Shown piece after piece: positions 49,318-57,671 of a stretch of 64,000 nucleotides of DNA. This DNA is from Thalassotalea crassostreae (GTDB lineage Bacteria; Pseudomonadota; Gammaproteobacteria; Enterobacterales; Alteromonadaceae): positions 744,001-808,000 of the forward strand of contig NZ_CP017689.1 in NCBI RefSeq assembly GCF_001831495.1, given 5' to 3'. Position numbers and translations under genes: made by a program. The notes beneath the pieces were generated by a model, which had not been told where the DNA came from, ran no database searches, and worked only from the letters and a program-made list of their open reading frames with translations. Position 1 is the first letter of the stretch, and each line of letters begins with the position of its first letter.

Positions 49318-49347
49318 ACTGCTAGGATATAAAAGACTCCTAGCAGT
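49318..49347. terminator. Bidirectional terminator between transposase and lipoprotein genes
   Basis: A perfect 10-bp stem ACTGCTAGGA / TCCTAGCAGT has a 10-nt loop. Weak T-rich sequence follows on the plus strand (ACATTTT). It separates the convergent transposase gene and the lipoprotein gene. The 165 bp between transposase stop and lipoprotein stop holds nothing else recognised. Confidence 0.65.
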
Positions 49348-49366
49348 ACATTTTCAATGAGTGAAT

Positions 49367-50113
49367 TTAATATGTTGTTATAAAGCAAGCAGGTGAATTC
49401 GATGTGTTTTTAGCAAATATAATTAGTGATTGTCTGTCATCAAAATTTTCGTTGCTAACATTACAAGTTGCAATCTCAGTACCGTTTAATGCTTCTAATG
49501 AAACCTTTGACAAGGGGGACTTTAAGTCCACATCATACTTATTAGATAATTCTATTGCTTCTAAAGCGCCTTGAAACAATGCATCGTCGATAAATATGTT
49601 TACATCCTCTTTTCCAAAAAGGTTAATTACATACAGAGGTGCAGATGTTGCACTTGGTTGGTCTAGAGGTCTATCAAAAACTTCCACTTCATATTCAGGA
49701 GAAGTCAAAGTACTGTCACCTACTGCAAACACAAGCTGTTCAAGTTCATCGCTGCTAATACTTTCTTGCTCAGCAGCTAATAGAGCATCTGTATTCGCAT
49801 TCCTTAACTCAAAGCTTACATTTAATTTACCTGATGTATCCTTTATAGCGCTAACAATTATATTCTCAACAATACCACCGTATACGGCATTGCTATGTAA
49901 TGTGGTTGTACTTTGTCCGCTCTGAAATTTATCGTAAATTGCGTTCACTATAATATCAGATGTGGTGCCACCTTGATAAACAAAGTTAAAGGTGCGCACA
50001 TCAATATCAACACCAGTATCCGCTGGAGGAGTAGGCGTCGAACCACCGCCTCCGCCGCCACCACAGGCTGTTAAAGCACCAAAGATTAATAATAGTGCAA
50101 TATGTTTTTTCAT
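49367..50113 (-). CDS. Cargo lipoprotein with poly-Gly linker, function unknown
   Basis: 248 residues. The signal peptide ends in the lipobox LTAC (Cys17) followed by seven glycines and STPTPPADTG, a flexible linker. The remaining domain is beta-rich and acidic, with two cysteines near the C-terminus (ATCNVS and PACFITTY) that may pair. No family recognised. It lies inside the transposon, 64 bp downstream of the second lipoprotein gene on the same strand, so the two probably form one transcript. Confidence 0.75.
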   Translation of the reverse strand: MKKHIALLLIFGALTACGGGGGGGSTPTPPADTGVDIDVRTFNFVYQGGTTSDIIVNAIYDKFQSGQSTTTLHSNAVYGGIVENIIVSAIKDTSGKLNVSFELRNANTDALLAAEQESISSDELEQLVFAVGDSTLTSPEYEVEVFDRPLDQPSATSAPLYVINLFGKEDVNIFIDDALFQGALEAIELSNKYDVDLKSPLSKVSLEALNGTEIATCNVSNENFDDRQSLIIFAKNTSNSPACFITTY

Positions 50114-50177
50114 TTAAAAATTATCCTATTCAATTTGTATATATTACCTGTAACTTAAAATAAGTAGATTAAAGCTG

Positions 50178-50951
50178 CTAAGGACATTTACTTGACCATC
50201 TTTGATCGTCAAGGGCTGCAATACAGAGTCCTGACGGTGTAGTACCAGGGAAGCTTACGCCGCATAGTTGCTCCCATTGAGAAATGGTGTCAGAATGATA
50301 AAATGTTAGACATTCAAATGACTCATTTGTACTTTTACTCGCAACAGAGGCAATACAATCAGGGTCATTATCACATTCATTAAAACAAGCGTTATTATCA
50401 ATGACCTCTGTAAGAGACATGGTAGTTTGATTCGCTATATAAGCCCCTTCTAACACCCAATATGAAAGGTTTTGTGAAGCATTATATTTGATGCTCAATA
50501 AACCCTGATTAGGGGTGATAGCACAACTTTCAAAGCCGTCAGCACCGTCCGCAAAAAAAGTATCCGAAGTCATTTTAGTAAGTGTTCCTGTAGGTACCGT
50601 ATGAGTATCTGAAGGGCAGCCTTCGGGGTATTTTCCTAATTCAGCAAAGGCCTCGCAAAAATGTTGATGATTAAGAGTCGCTTCCTGGGTTTGCGCCAGA
50701 CTTTTTACTGTTTGGCAATCTTGTGCGGTCCATAAACCATCAAGATTAGTATCTTCACTAACTTCATTGACCCCATTTCCATTTAGATCCCAACAATTAA
50801 CCCCAGAGCTCCCAGTTGCACCTTGAGGGCCCTGAGCACCAGTTGGTCCTTGAGGACCCTGCGTACCAGCAGTACCTGTAGAGCCGTCATCACCATCACA
50901 TGCAAATAACGTTAATGATGTAATTAATATTGATAATATCTTAAATTTCAT
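50178..50951 (-). CDS. Cargo lipoprotein with collagen-like repeats
   Basis: 257 residues. The lipobox is LFAC (Cys18). Directly after it come about nine Gly-X-Y triplets (GTQGPQGPTGAQGPQG and neighbours), then a calcium-site-like segment DLNGNGVNEVSEDTNLDG that resembles a dockerin or EF-hand loop. A Cys-rich globular part follows (about 100-257, at least ten Cys, with FNECDNDPDCIASV). Such collagen-like lipoproteins are surface or periplasmic, and the Cys pattern suggests several disulfides. Function is unknown. It is the first of the two lipoprotein genes in the transposon. Confidence 0.78.
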   Translation of the reverse strand: MKFKILSILITSLTLFACDGDDGSTGTAGTQGPQGPTGAQGPQGATGSSGVNCWDLNGNGVNEVSEDTNLDGLWTAQDCQTVKSLAQTQEATLNHQHFCEAFAELGKYPEGCPSDTHTVPTGTLTKMTSDTFFADGADGFESCAITPNQGLLSIKYNASQNLSYWVLEGAYIANQTTMSLTEVIDNNACFNECDNDPDCIASVASKSTNESFECLTFYHSDTISQWEQLCGVSFPGTTPSGLCIAALDDQRWSSKCP

Positions 50952-51270
50952 AAAATGTTTCCCTGTCCGCTAATCGCTCTATGCAGTCGTTAGCGACCGC
51001 CTAAAAATCTTGTGTTCCAACAATAACACCTTACATTGCATATTTACAAATATTTAAAGGGTGGTTTTGTTCGCGCAGCAAATAGCTTTTTAATCAGGTG
51101 GAATTTAGTTACCTGACTGGGCGCGAGCTAGCTGCACTATTGATTTTATAATTATCACTCATTTTTATAAATTCGATTTATCTGCAAGCTATTGATTTGA
51201 ATAGCAAAAAACAAGTTATTCTATGCATTTGTACAGCACTCGCAATTTTAACTCATTGATATATATACTA
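50952..51270. other. Non-coding right-end region of the transposon
   Basis: About 320 bp between the collagen-like lipoprotein start and the right inverted repeat. It must hold the promoter of the lipoprotein genes. A TCAGGT / ACCTGA inverted repeat with an 11-nt spacer lies near 51094-51116. I see no open frame worth reporting. Confidence 0.4.
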
Positions 51271-51320
51271 AAAATAAAAAAGGGATCTCAATTTGAGATC
51301 CCGAATTCGTTATCAGCCCA
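51271..51320 (-). repeat. Right terminal inverted repeat with inward-facing terminator
   Basis: Read on the minus strand from 51320 it begins TGGGCTGATAACGAATT, then C and the hairpin GGGATCTCA-AAT-TGAGATCCC (51282-51302), followed by TTTTTTATTTTT. The stem is 9 bp compared with 6 bp at the left end, so hairpin function is kept although the sequence differs. It would stop transcription arriving from the pdsS side. Confidence 0.85.
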
Positions 51321-51339
51321 ATTTTAGGATGCCTTTTTT
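51321..51339 (+). repeat. Target-site duplication, right copy, and right half of the split terminator
   Basis: ATTTTAGGA at 51321-51329 repeats 46419-46427. The bases ATGCCTTTTTT (51329-51339) form the 3' arm and T run of the terminator originally belonging to the acyl-CoA dehydrogenase gene. Confidence 0.85.
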
Positions 51340-51440
51340 GTTTGTGTTTTATTTGCTTACAAATTTGCTTTAGCCATTGTAGATTTAAACAAGTTAACAT
51401 TAGTGTAATAAACCAAAGATTACGCAAAGTGAAAGATAAA

Positions 51441-51998
51441 ATGATGAATATTACTTCGTTAACGAAAGTTAAAAATCTAGCAACGATTGCCGTTTCACTC
51501 ATTACTTGGGTTACACTGTTAATGCAATATTATGGATCTGGCGTACCAGTACATTATTTGCTTCACAATAAGGATCTTGCTGCGTTTTCCAACTGGTGGG
51601 GAGGTATAATTCTACCGGCAATTACTTGGTTTTTAATTGCGCGCATAAACCAGAATATTTTATTGCAGCCGACTGAACAGCAACAAGCTTTCGCCAAACG
51701 TATATTGATTGGATTTGTTGCAGCGATTACTTGGGGAGTTTTACTATCGGCAGGTTTCTCTTTTGGCTACACACAACTATCTAGCACATTGTTTTTTGGT
51801 ATCCCTTTGATTGCATTATTTATTAAGGTTTACCAAGAGCAGTTTATTCTAGGATTCGTACTTAGTATGAGCGTTGTTTTTGGCGCCATCTTGCCGTTAA
51901 TTTTCGCCACTCTTATTGGCACTGTTTCGGCTATTGTTTATCACCTAGTTCACTTTATTATTACGCAAATCAAGAATATGAATAAAACAGCGAGCTAA
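51441..51998 (+). CDS. Small multi-pass membrane protein, function unknown
   Basis: 185 residues from ATG 51441 (a second ATG follows directly). An upstream extension of 33 codons is possible but lacks sequence of coding character. Four or five hydrophobic segments are visible (about residues 13-30, 50-66, 88-108, 113-130 and 137-165), with an acidic/Gln loop between. No family recognised. It ends 3 bp before the convergent pdsS stop. Before the transposon arrived it would have been the next gene after the acyl-CoA dehydrogenase terminator. Confidence 0.7.
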   Translation: MMNITSLTKVKNLATIAVSLITWVTLLMQYYGSGVPVHYLLHNKDLAAFSNWWGGIILPAITWFLIARINQNILLQPTEQQQAFAKRILIGFVAAITWGVLLSAGFSFGYTQLSSTLFFGIPLIALFIKVYQEQFILGFVLSMSVVFGAILPLIFATLIGTVSAIVYHLVHFIITQIKNMNKTAS

Positions 51999-52001
51999 AT
52001 A

Positions 52002-54164
52002 TTAGCTCGCTAGTGGTAATGTCAATGTGATCATAACGCCGTTTTTATCAGTTAAATTTGACGCTTTAATGGTGCCATTATGATGCTTGGCAATCAGCCT
52101 ACTGATATACAAACCAATGCCTAAATGCGGTTGCTGTTTTTGCGCCTCAGGTCTTACTGATATCATCGCTTCAAATATGTTGTCGCTCATGTCATCCGGC
52201 AATAGCGGGCCGCTATTGCTAATCGCCAATACCGCGTTATTTTTATCACTATCTAAGGTGATTGAAATAGGTTGCTCATTACCACTAAATTCAACCGCGT
52301 TATTAATGACTTTATCGAACAGCTGAGCGATATGCTCATCGCTGCCATCGATCATTATCGGCTGACGTACAATATTTACCTCAAATGATTGCTCTGCAAA
52401 TATTTGTTTATAACTATTACTGCATCCTTCAACTACTTTGGCGAGATCAAATATTTCGTGATCAGTTGACTGTAAAGATTGTTCAAGGTTGGTCGCTTCG
52501 CTCATTGCCATCAGCATTGAGTTTAATCGGTTTATGCCTATTTGGGCACGCTCGATATACACAGTATTTTGTTTATCATTCGGGCTTTGTGCTAAATGCT
52601 CTAACGAAGACTTTACTACTGCCACAGGGGTTTTTAGCTCATGTGACAATCGAGACGACATATTTTGTAAGTAGTCATTGTATTGTCCTAATTGGGTGAA
52701 TATATCGGTGAAACTGCGGCTTAATGCGCCAATTTCATCGTTAACTTTACTGCTTGCTAAACGGCCTTTAATTCGGCCTTTACCATCTGTTAGTTTATCC
52801 ACTTGTCCGCTCAGCTTGCGAATACGTGCGGATACTCTAAAGGCATAAAATACTAAGCCAATAATTGATAGTGTTAACAGCAAGCCGGCGATAATCATCC
52901 CTTCTAATAACTGATTGATTTGAGTACGAATGGCATGGTCATTTTCTTCGATAACGACAACACCTTGCACCTTTCCATCTGACATTATTGGATAAGCTGC
53001 AGAGATCATTTTGGCTTTGCCATCCGCCGTAGTCCAACTGTGGAGCTGTTCATTGCCTGTTGATAGAACATTTTTTATATGTTGTTTCTCTTCGATTCGA
53101 TCTTCAAACTTTTTCAGTTGGAAATCTTTTGATGGCGTGCTGAGGAAATAATGATAAATAATATTACTTAACGCTAAGCGCAAATTTTCCCGCCATCCAG
53201 TGCTGTTGTCATTAAGGTTAATCGGCTGAACGTTATCGATTTCTTGGATTTGCTCTCGTTTATTTAACACTCGATCAAATCGATCGACAATTCTGATATC
53301 TGTATTGGTGCGTGCCATTGCATTAATAATGATTTCAATTTCAGGAGAAGGAACGGTAAGGGTACCTAAGGTATCGACATTGCGGGTATTTGCACTGCCA
53401 ATAACAACAGGAATTCGTTGATTTGAGCGAGAATCAATATCGACAATACTAAAGCCAATTTTGTCATTTACCAGCTCGTTTGGAATTCGTATTTCTACAT
53501 TGTAGCCCTGTTCTGTTAGGCGCCAACGACTGCCGATTCGTTTCTCTGGCTCTGCTGTTTGCCTCGCATCTTTGTCGGTAGGAAATTTATACGGATTATC
53601 CCAACCATCACCATAAGTCGAAAAAACGTAACGTTGTAATTTGTTGTCATCACTTAAGGTCGAAAAATTGATGTGATCATTTTCGACAAATGATCTTTTA
53701 TTTTTACCCCTAAAAACTACCTCGTCGTCTACAACGGTAAAAAATAAATAAAGATAATCTTGGTTGCGGGCAATATAGGTTTTATAACTCACACTGACTT
53801 CGTCGACCAAAAGTTTTGGTCTATTGGTTATTTGATCTTCAAAATCATAATAGTAAGTGTTTTTATTAGTTCGAATTTTTTGCCATTCAGTGTCTAAACC
53901 ATCCATTTGTATGGTGTTATCAATCTCTTTAGGAAAAAAATCTTTTCCTTTAACCAAGTAACTTTGAAAGCTTGCGTACTTATTAAATAAATTTTCACGA
54001 CCATTCAGCGCGGTTGCCACTGCTTTGGCATTATTCATTAAATTAGTCTGTTGACCTTGGTTAAGCTGTGTCGCCATATCATCAATATAGAGACGGCCGA
54101 TGAACGGAATAGCGACCAATAAACTGGCGAATAAGATAAATTTAGTGGTAATTCTAGAGCGCAA
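52002..54164 (-). CDS. pdsS: Sensor histidine kinase of the proteobacterial dedicated sortase system
   Basis: 720 residues. Membrane segments lie at about 8-25 and 425-447, enclosing a large periplasmic domain whose first part (MDGLDTEWQKI, YIARNQDYLYLFFTV) resembles a carbohydrate-binding module. HAMP, HisKA (SRLSHELKTPVAVV, His near 507) and HATPase (NNAVEFSG, HLGIGLYISRLIAKHHNG) domains follow. The architecture and the partners match the PdsS family. It is transcribed after pdsR with a 12-bp gap. The sensed signal is unknown; a sugar or envelope polymer is plausible from the module. Confidence 0.82.
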   Translation of the reverse strand: MRSRITTKFILFASLLVAIPFIGRLYIDDMATQLNQGQQTNLMNNAKAVATALNGRENLFNKYASFQSYLVKGKDFFPKEIDNTIQMDGLDTEWQKIRTNKNTYYYDFEDQITNRPKLLVDEVSVSYKTYIARNQDYLYLFFTVVDDEVVFRGKNKRSFVENDHINFSTLSDDNKLQRYVFSTYGDGWDNPYKFPTDKDARQTAEPEKRIGSRWRLTEQGYNVEIRIPNELVNDKIGFSIVDIDSRSNQRIPVVIGSANTRNVDTLGTLTVPSPEIEIIINAMARTNTDIRIVDRFDRVLNKREQIQEIDNVQPINLNDNSTGWRENLRLALSNIIYHYFLSTPSKDFQLKKFEDRIEEKQHIKNVLSTGNEQLHSWTTADGKAKMISAAYPIMSDGKVQGVVVIEENDHAIRTQINQLLEGMIIAGLLLTLSIIGLVFYAFRVSARIRKLSGQVDKLTDGKGRIKGRLASSKVNDEIGALSRSFTDIFTQLGQYNDYLQNMSSRLSHELKTPVAVVKSSLEHLAQSPNDKQNTVYIERAQIGINRLNSMLMAMSEATNLEQSLQSTDHEIFDLAKVVEGCSNSYKQIFAEQSFEVNIVRQPIMIDGSDEHIAQLFDKVINNAVEFSGNEQPISITLDSDKNNAVLAISNSGPLLPDDMSDNIFEAMISVRPEAQKQQPHLGIGLYISRLIAKHHNGTIKASNLTDKNGVMITLTLPLAS

Positions 54165-54176
54165 ACTAACTTCCTA

Positions 54177-54866
54177 TTATTCGCTAAGCCAGCGATAACC
54201 CATACCATATACGGTATCAATACAATTAAACTCTGCATCAATGGCGATAAACTTCTTACGAATGCGTTTTATATGGGCAGTGACAGTATTATCATCAACA
54301 TATATATTAGCGTCACTCATCAATTGTTCTTTGCTTTTTACATGACCTGGATTAATTGCCAACGAGTGAATCATCCAAAACTCTGTGATTGTGGTATTTA
54401 CCAGTTCATCATTCCAATAAACGGATAATCGGTCTTTGTTAATCACTAACCCTGAACGTTCTATTTGATCTTCTTCAATGGGTTTATCAAGCACCTTCAA
54501 GTAATTTAATATCGCGTGAATTCGAGCACTTAAGTTGGCAAAGCTCATGGTCTTGCTCACATAGTCATTAGCACCGAGTCGCAAGCCACTAATAATATCG
54601 GCATCGGAATCGCGTGCCGTTAAAAATATTATCGGCAGTAAAGGTGATTTATCTCTTAACATTTTGCAAATTTCGAAGCCACCGTCATAATCTTCATTCA
54701 AGCCGATATCTAATATTGCCAAATGCGGTAGCGTGATTTCAAATGCCTTTAACGCACTTTCTTTAGTGTCATAGGTTTCGACTACAAACCCTTGTTTACG
54801 CAGTGCTTCTGCGTAATTTTCACGGATAGCCTGGTCATCTTCAACTATTGCGATTCGTTTCATCAT
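54177..54866 (-). CDS. pdsR: Response regulator of the dedicated sortase system
   Basis: 229 residues of the OmpR type. The receiver domain has EDDQAIRENY, the phospho-acceptor Asp in LAILDIGLN (about residue 53) and the Lys of VSKTM. The winged-helix domain ends VDTVYGMGYRWLSE. It is the first gene of the pdsR-pdsS unit and diverges from the pdsO gene, with 222 bp between, where it may act on both promoters. Confidence 0.85.
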   Translation of the reverse strand: MMKRIAIVEDDQAIRENYAEALRKQGFVVETYDTKESALKAFEITLPHLAILDIGLNEDYDGGFEICKMLRDKSPLLPIIFLTARDSDADIISGLRLGANDYVSKTMSFANLSARIHAILNYLKVLDKPIEEDQIERSGLVINKDRLSVYWNDELVNTTITEFWMIHSLAINPGHVKSKEQLMSDANIYVDDNTVTAHIKRIRKKFIAIDAEFNCIDTVYGMGYRWLSE

Positions 54867-55088
54867 TGAATTTTTTCTTCTTAACTAGGTCAACTATTGA
54901 TGATCAATATACCTGATTTATTTCGATTGTGGTGAAAACCAGAGCAATTATCATAATTGGTCATAATTGCAGGTTGATAGTTCATTTTCGAACCCGTAAA
55001 AGGGCAAAGTTTTACGTTTTAATTTAAATCAAGCAAACGGGGCAACCCATTTTAACAATAAGATTTAATCAACGTAAAAGGTAACACT

Positions 55089-55868
55089 ATGAAAAAGACT
55101 ATAACAGCACTAACAATCGCATCAGTATTAATGGTTAATAGCGTCACGGTTCAAGCTGCAGAGAAAGAGAATACTGCCCAAGATCAAGATATCATTTCTC
55201 AAATAAATGATATGCCAGAAGAAGAAAAATGGGGTGTAAGCATTGGCGCTATTTTAGGCGGTATTTTTGGCGGTCCTCCAGGAGCAATCATTGTTGGTGT
55301 TGCTGGCGATTTTGTCGGTAAACATTTTGTCGCAGAGAAAGAAATCAATGCGCTTGAACAACAAATAGCGCAACAACAAACTCACCTTGAAAATGATGAA
55401 CGTAGCTTCAAGCACAAAATTAAAAATTTAGAAATTCAGCATCAAAAAGAATTAGTGAATATTGCCGCCAGTTATGAAAATAGTGAACGTGCAGAGCTTG
55501 AAAATCTGCTTATCAGCTTAATGTTTAGAACGGGTTCAAGCACCTTAGAACCACATTATAAGCAACAAATCACAGCGATTGCTAAGGTGCTCAATCGTTC
55601 ATCCGAGTTAACCATTGATTTATCGGGTTATACCGATAAACAAGGCGATGAAGAGTTGAATAAAAAACTTGCCGAGCAACGTGTCGAATCAGTCAAACAG
55701 CACCTATTAACCGCTGGTGTAGAAGAACATAGAATTGTTACTAATGCTGTTGGTGAATTAGTGGCAGAAGATGATACTGAAGAGTCAGAAGTGAACTACT
55801 TTGCCCGTAAAGTGGTAATGAAATTAACGAAACCTACAGAGGAGGTGGCACAACAAACAACCTATTAA
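55089..55868 (+). CDS. pdsO: Sortase-associated OmpA-like protein PdsO
   Basis: 259 residues. A signal peptide (about 1-23) is followed by a Gly-zipper segment (GAILGGIFGGPPGAIIVG, about 54-71), a coiled coil (about 85-125) and an OmpA-like peptidoglycan-binding domain (LMFRTGSSTLEPHY, LSGYTDKQGDEELN, RVESVKQHLL). This order is that of PdsO. The divergent pdsRS supports the call. The sortase and its LPXTG-type target that normally complete the locus are not in the window. A strong terminator follows. Confidence 0.82.
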   Translation: MKKTITALTIASVLMVNSVTVQAAEKENTAQDQDIISQINDMPEEEKWGVSIGAILGGIFGGPPGAIIVGVAGDFVGKHFVAEKEINALEQQIAQQQTHLENDERSFKHKIKNLEIQHQKELVNIAASYENSERAELENLLISLMFRTGSSTLEPHYKQQITAIAKVLNRSSELTIDLSGYTDKQGDEELNKKLAEQRVESVKQHLLTAGVEEHRIVTNAVGELVAEDDTEESEVNYFARKVVMKLTKPTEEVAQQTTY

Positions 55869-55956
55869 CTGGTAACATTTATTATTAAAAAGTAATCTCC
55901 TATCTAAAGTGTCCTCATTTTAAGTTTTCTTACTTAAGGTGCGGCTCACTTACGAA

Positions 55957-55990
55957 AAAGGCCAATGTAATTCTACATTGGCCTTTGTAT
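55957..55990. terminator. Bidirectional terminator between pdsO and mmsA
   Basis: A perfect 13-bp stem AAAGGCCAATGTA / TACATTGGCCTTT with the loop ATTC (55957-55986) has T-rich sequence on both sides. It serves convergent pdsO and mmsA. Confidence 0.88.
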
Positions 55991-56014
55991 TTTTAACTAA
56001 TATAGTAATTTAAA

Positions 56015-57514
56015 CTATAGGCTAATCGTCGTGTGTACTTTTGTACCTTCAATATGATCAGGTTCAAACCAACGTGCAGTAACCGATTTTGTTTGTGTCC
56101 AAAATTGCGCTACTTGCTTTCCGTTAGGACCTAAATCACCCAGTTTAGAAGCACGAGAACCAGTGAAAGAGAAGTACGCTACTGGTACTGGAATTGGAAC
56201 ATTGATACCAATTTGACCTACATCGATTTCGTTTTCAAACTTGCGGGCAACATAGCCTGAAGAAGTAAAGATTGAAGTACCGTTACCGTTTTCGTTAGCA
56301 TTGATAATTGCGATTGCTTCGTCAAGAGTTTCAGCTTCAAGCACACATAATGCAGGCCCAAAGATTTCTTGTGTGTAAATATCCATATCTGTAGTTACGC
56401 CAGAGAACATTGTTGGACCAACAAAGTTACCTTTTTCATAACCAGGAACCACACAATCTCGGCCATCAACAAGTAAATTTGCGCCTTGCTCAACACCTGA
56501 ATCAAGCAGTTTTAAAATACGAGCTTTTGCTTGTGGAGAAACTACTGGTCCAAGATCTGCTGCACGGTTAGTACCCGTATCAACAACCATACCTTTTGCA
56601 CGTTCTGCAATTTCAGGTATCCAATTACGAGCTTCGCCAACTAAGATAGTCACTGGGTTAGCCATACAACGTTGACCAGCAGCACCGAAAGCAGAACCTA
56701 ATAAATCGTTAATTGCGCGATCTTTGTTTGCATCAGGCATGATAACCATGTGGTTTTTAGCGCCCATCATTGATTGCGCACGTTTGCCATGTTGACTTGC
56801 TAAGTTGTATACATGAGTACCAACGTTAGTTGAACCAATGAAAGAAACAGCTTTGATGTCATCGTGAGAACATAAACGATTAACAACGTCTGGGCCACCG
56901 TGAACAACGTTAAGAACACCTGCTGGAACACCCGCCTCTAAAGCAAGTTCAGCCATTAACATAGACGATGAAGGATCTTGTTCAGATGGTTTTAAAACAA
57001 ATGAATTACCACATACGATTGCCGCTGGGAACATAAATGATGGCAGCATCACAGGGAAATTAAACGCTGTAATACCAGCACCAACACCTAGTGGTTGATT
57101 CATTGTGTATACGTCAACGCCTGTTGCTGCATTGTTTGACATTTCACCCATTTGCAAACGAGCAACGCCACAGGCATTTTCTACCGCTTCCAATGCACGA
57201 CCAACTTCACCTTCAGCGTCTGGCAATGTCTTACCATGTTCAAGTGTGATTAAGCGCGCTAATTCTTCAGTGTTGTCTTGCAATAGCTGTTGGAACTTAA
57301 GCATGATGCGCATACGCTTAGTAACTGAAACTAATCTCCAGCTTTTAAATGCTTCTGCAGCATTGCTTATTGCATACTCAACTTCTTCTTCCGTTGCCAT
57401 TGGCACACGAGCAACAACTTCTTGTGTTGCCGGGTTTAATACATCTAACCAATTTTCTGATTTAGAACGAACTTTTTCACCATTGATTAATAATGGAATT
57501 TCACGAATAGCCAT
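56015..57514 (-). CDS. mmsA: CoA-acylating methylmalonate-semialdehyde dehydrogenase
   Basis: 499 residues, normal for MmsA. The enzyme converts methylmalonate semialdehyde to propionyl-CoA in valine breakdown (and malonate semialdehyde to acetyl-CoA). [29 protein letters not shown] and the catalytic GQRCMANPV (Cys) are typical of this CoA-dependent aldehyde dehydrogenase subgroup. It is divergent from a LysR regulator with a palindromic box in the shared promoter region, so that regulator probably controls it. The other valine genes (mmsB etc.) are not adjacent here. Confidence 0.93.
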   Translation of the reverse strand: MAIREIPLLINGEKVRSKSENWLDVLNPATQEVVARVPMATEEEVEYAISNAAEAFKSWRLVSVTKRMRIMLKFQQLLQDNTEELARLITLEHGKTLPDAEGEVGRALEAVENACGVARLQMGEMSNNAATGVDVYTMNQPLGVGAGITAFNFPVMLPSFMFPAAIVCGNSFVLKPSEQDPSSSMLMAELALEAGVPAGVLNVVHGGPDVVNRLCSHDDIKAVSFIGSTNVGTHVYNLASQHGKRAQSMMGAKNHMVIMPDANKDRAINDLLGSAFGAAGQRCMANPVTILVGEARNWIPEIAERAKGMVVDTGTNRAADLGPVVSPQAKARILKLLDSGVEQGANLLVDGRDCVVPGYEKGNFVGPTMFSGVTTDMDIYTQEIFGPALCVLEAETLDEAIAIINANENGNGTSIFTSSGYVARKFENEIDVGQIGINVPIPVPVAYFSFTGSRASKLGDLGPNGKQVAQFWTQTKSVTARWFEPDHIEGTKVHTTISL

Positions 57515-57620
57515 AAGAATAATCTCTCACTGAATTGCACCCATATAGTTGGGCGGGTAATTTATTGCGGTCAGTATAGTGGTTTATCGTTATAGGCGCT
57601 ATAACCAAGGGTGCAACGTA

Positions 57621-57640
57621 GTCTTGCAAATATGCAAGAC
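57621..57640. promoter_or_regulatory. LysR-type regulator binding-site candidate between mmsA and lysR gene
   Basis: GTCTTGCAAATATGCAAGAC is a perfect inverted repeat (8-bp arms, 4-bp centre) that contains the T-N11-A pattern of LysR boxes. It lies 31 bp before the regulator ATG and 106 bp before the mmsA ATG, a position suited to both autoregulation and activation of mmsA. Confidence 0.6.
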
Positions 57641-57671
57641 CTGTAAAGTTAAGTTTGCTACACTAGACTTT

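Larger units (their letters stand above)
46428..51320 (+). mobile_element. 4.9-kb transposon with exonuclease-transposase gene and two lipoprotein genes
   Basis: The element has terminal inverted repeats of 25 bp with one mismatch, beginning TGGGCTGATAACGAATT at each end, and is flanked by the 9-bp direct repeat ATTTTAGGA. It is 4893 bp long. It contains a DEDDh exonuclease-DDE transposase gene reading rightwards and two lipoprotein genes reading leftwards, with a bidirectional terminator between them. Both ends carry a hairpin with an inward T run. The family is not one I recognise by name. All boundaries are read directly from the repeats; that it moves as a unit is inference. Confidence 0.85.

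Noticed and set aside
51342..51440. N-terminal extension of the membrane protein at 51441-51998.
   Set aside because: The extra 33 codons begin 12 bp after the transposon target site, are Cys/Arg-rich and lack coding character; an ATG pair at 51441 fits better.
57105..57533. 142-codon frame antisense to mmsA.
   Set aside because: It is a shadow of the strongly conserved mmsA frame and has Ser/Thr/Ala-rich composition typical of antisense frames.
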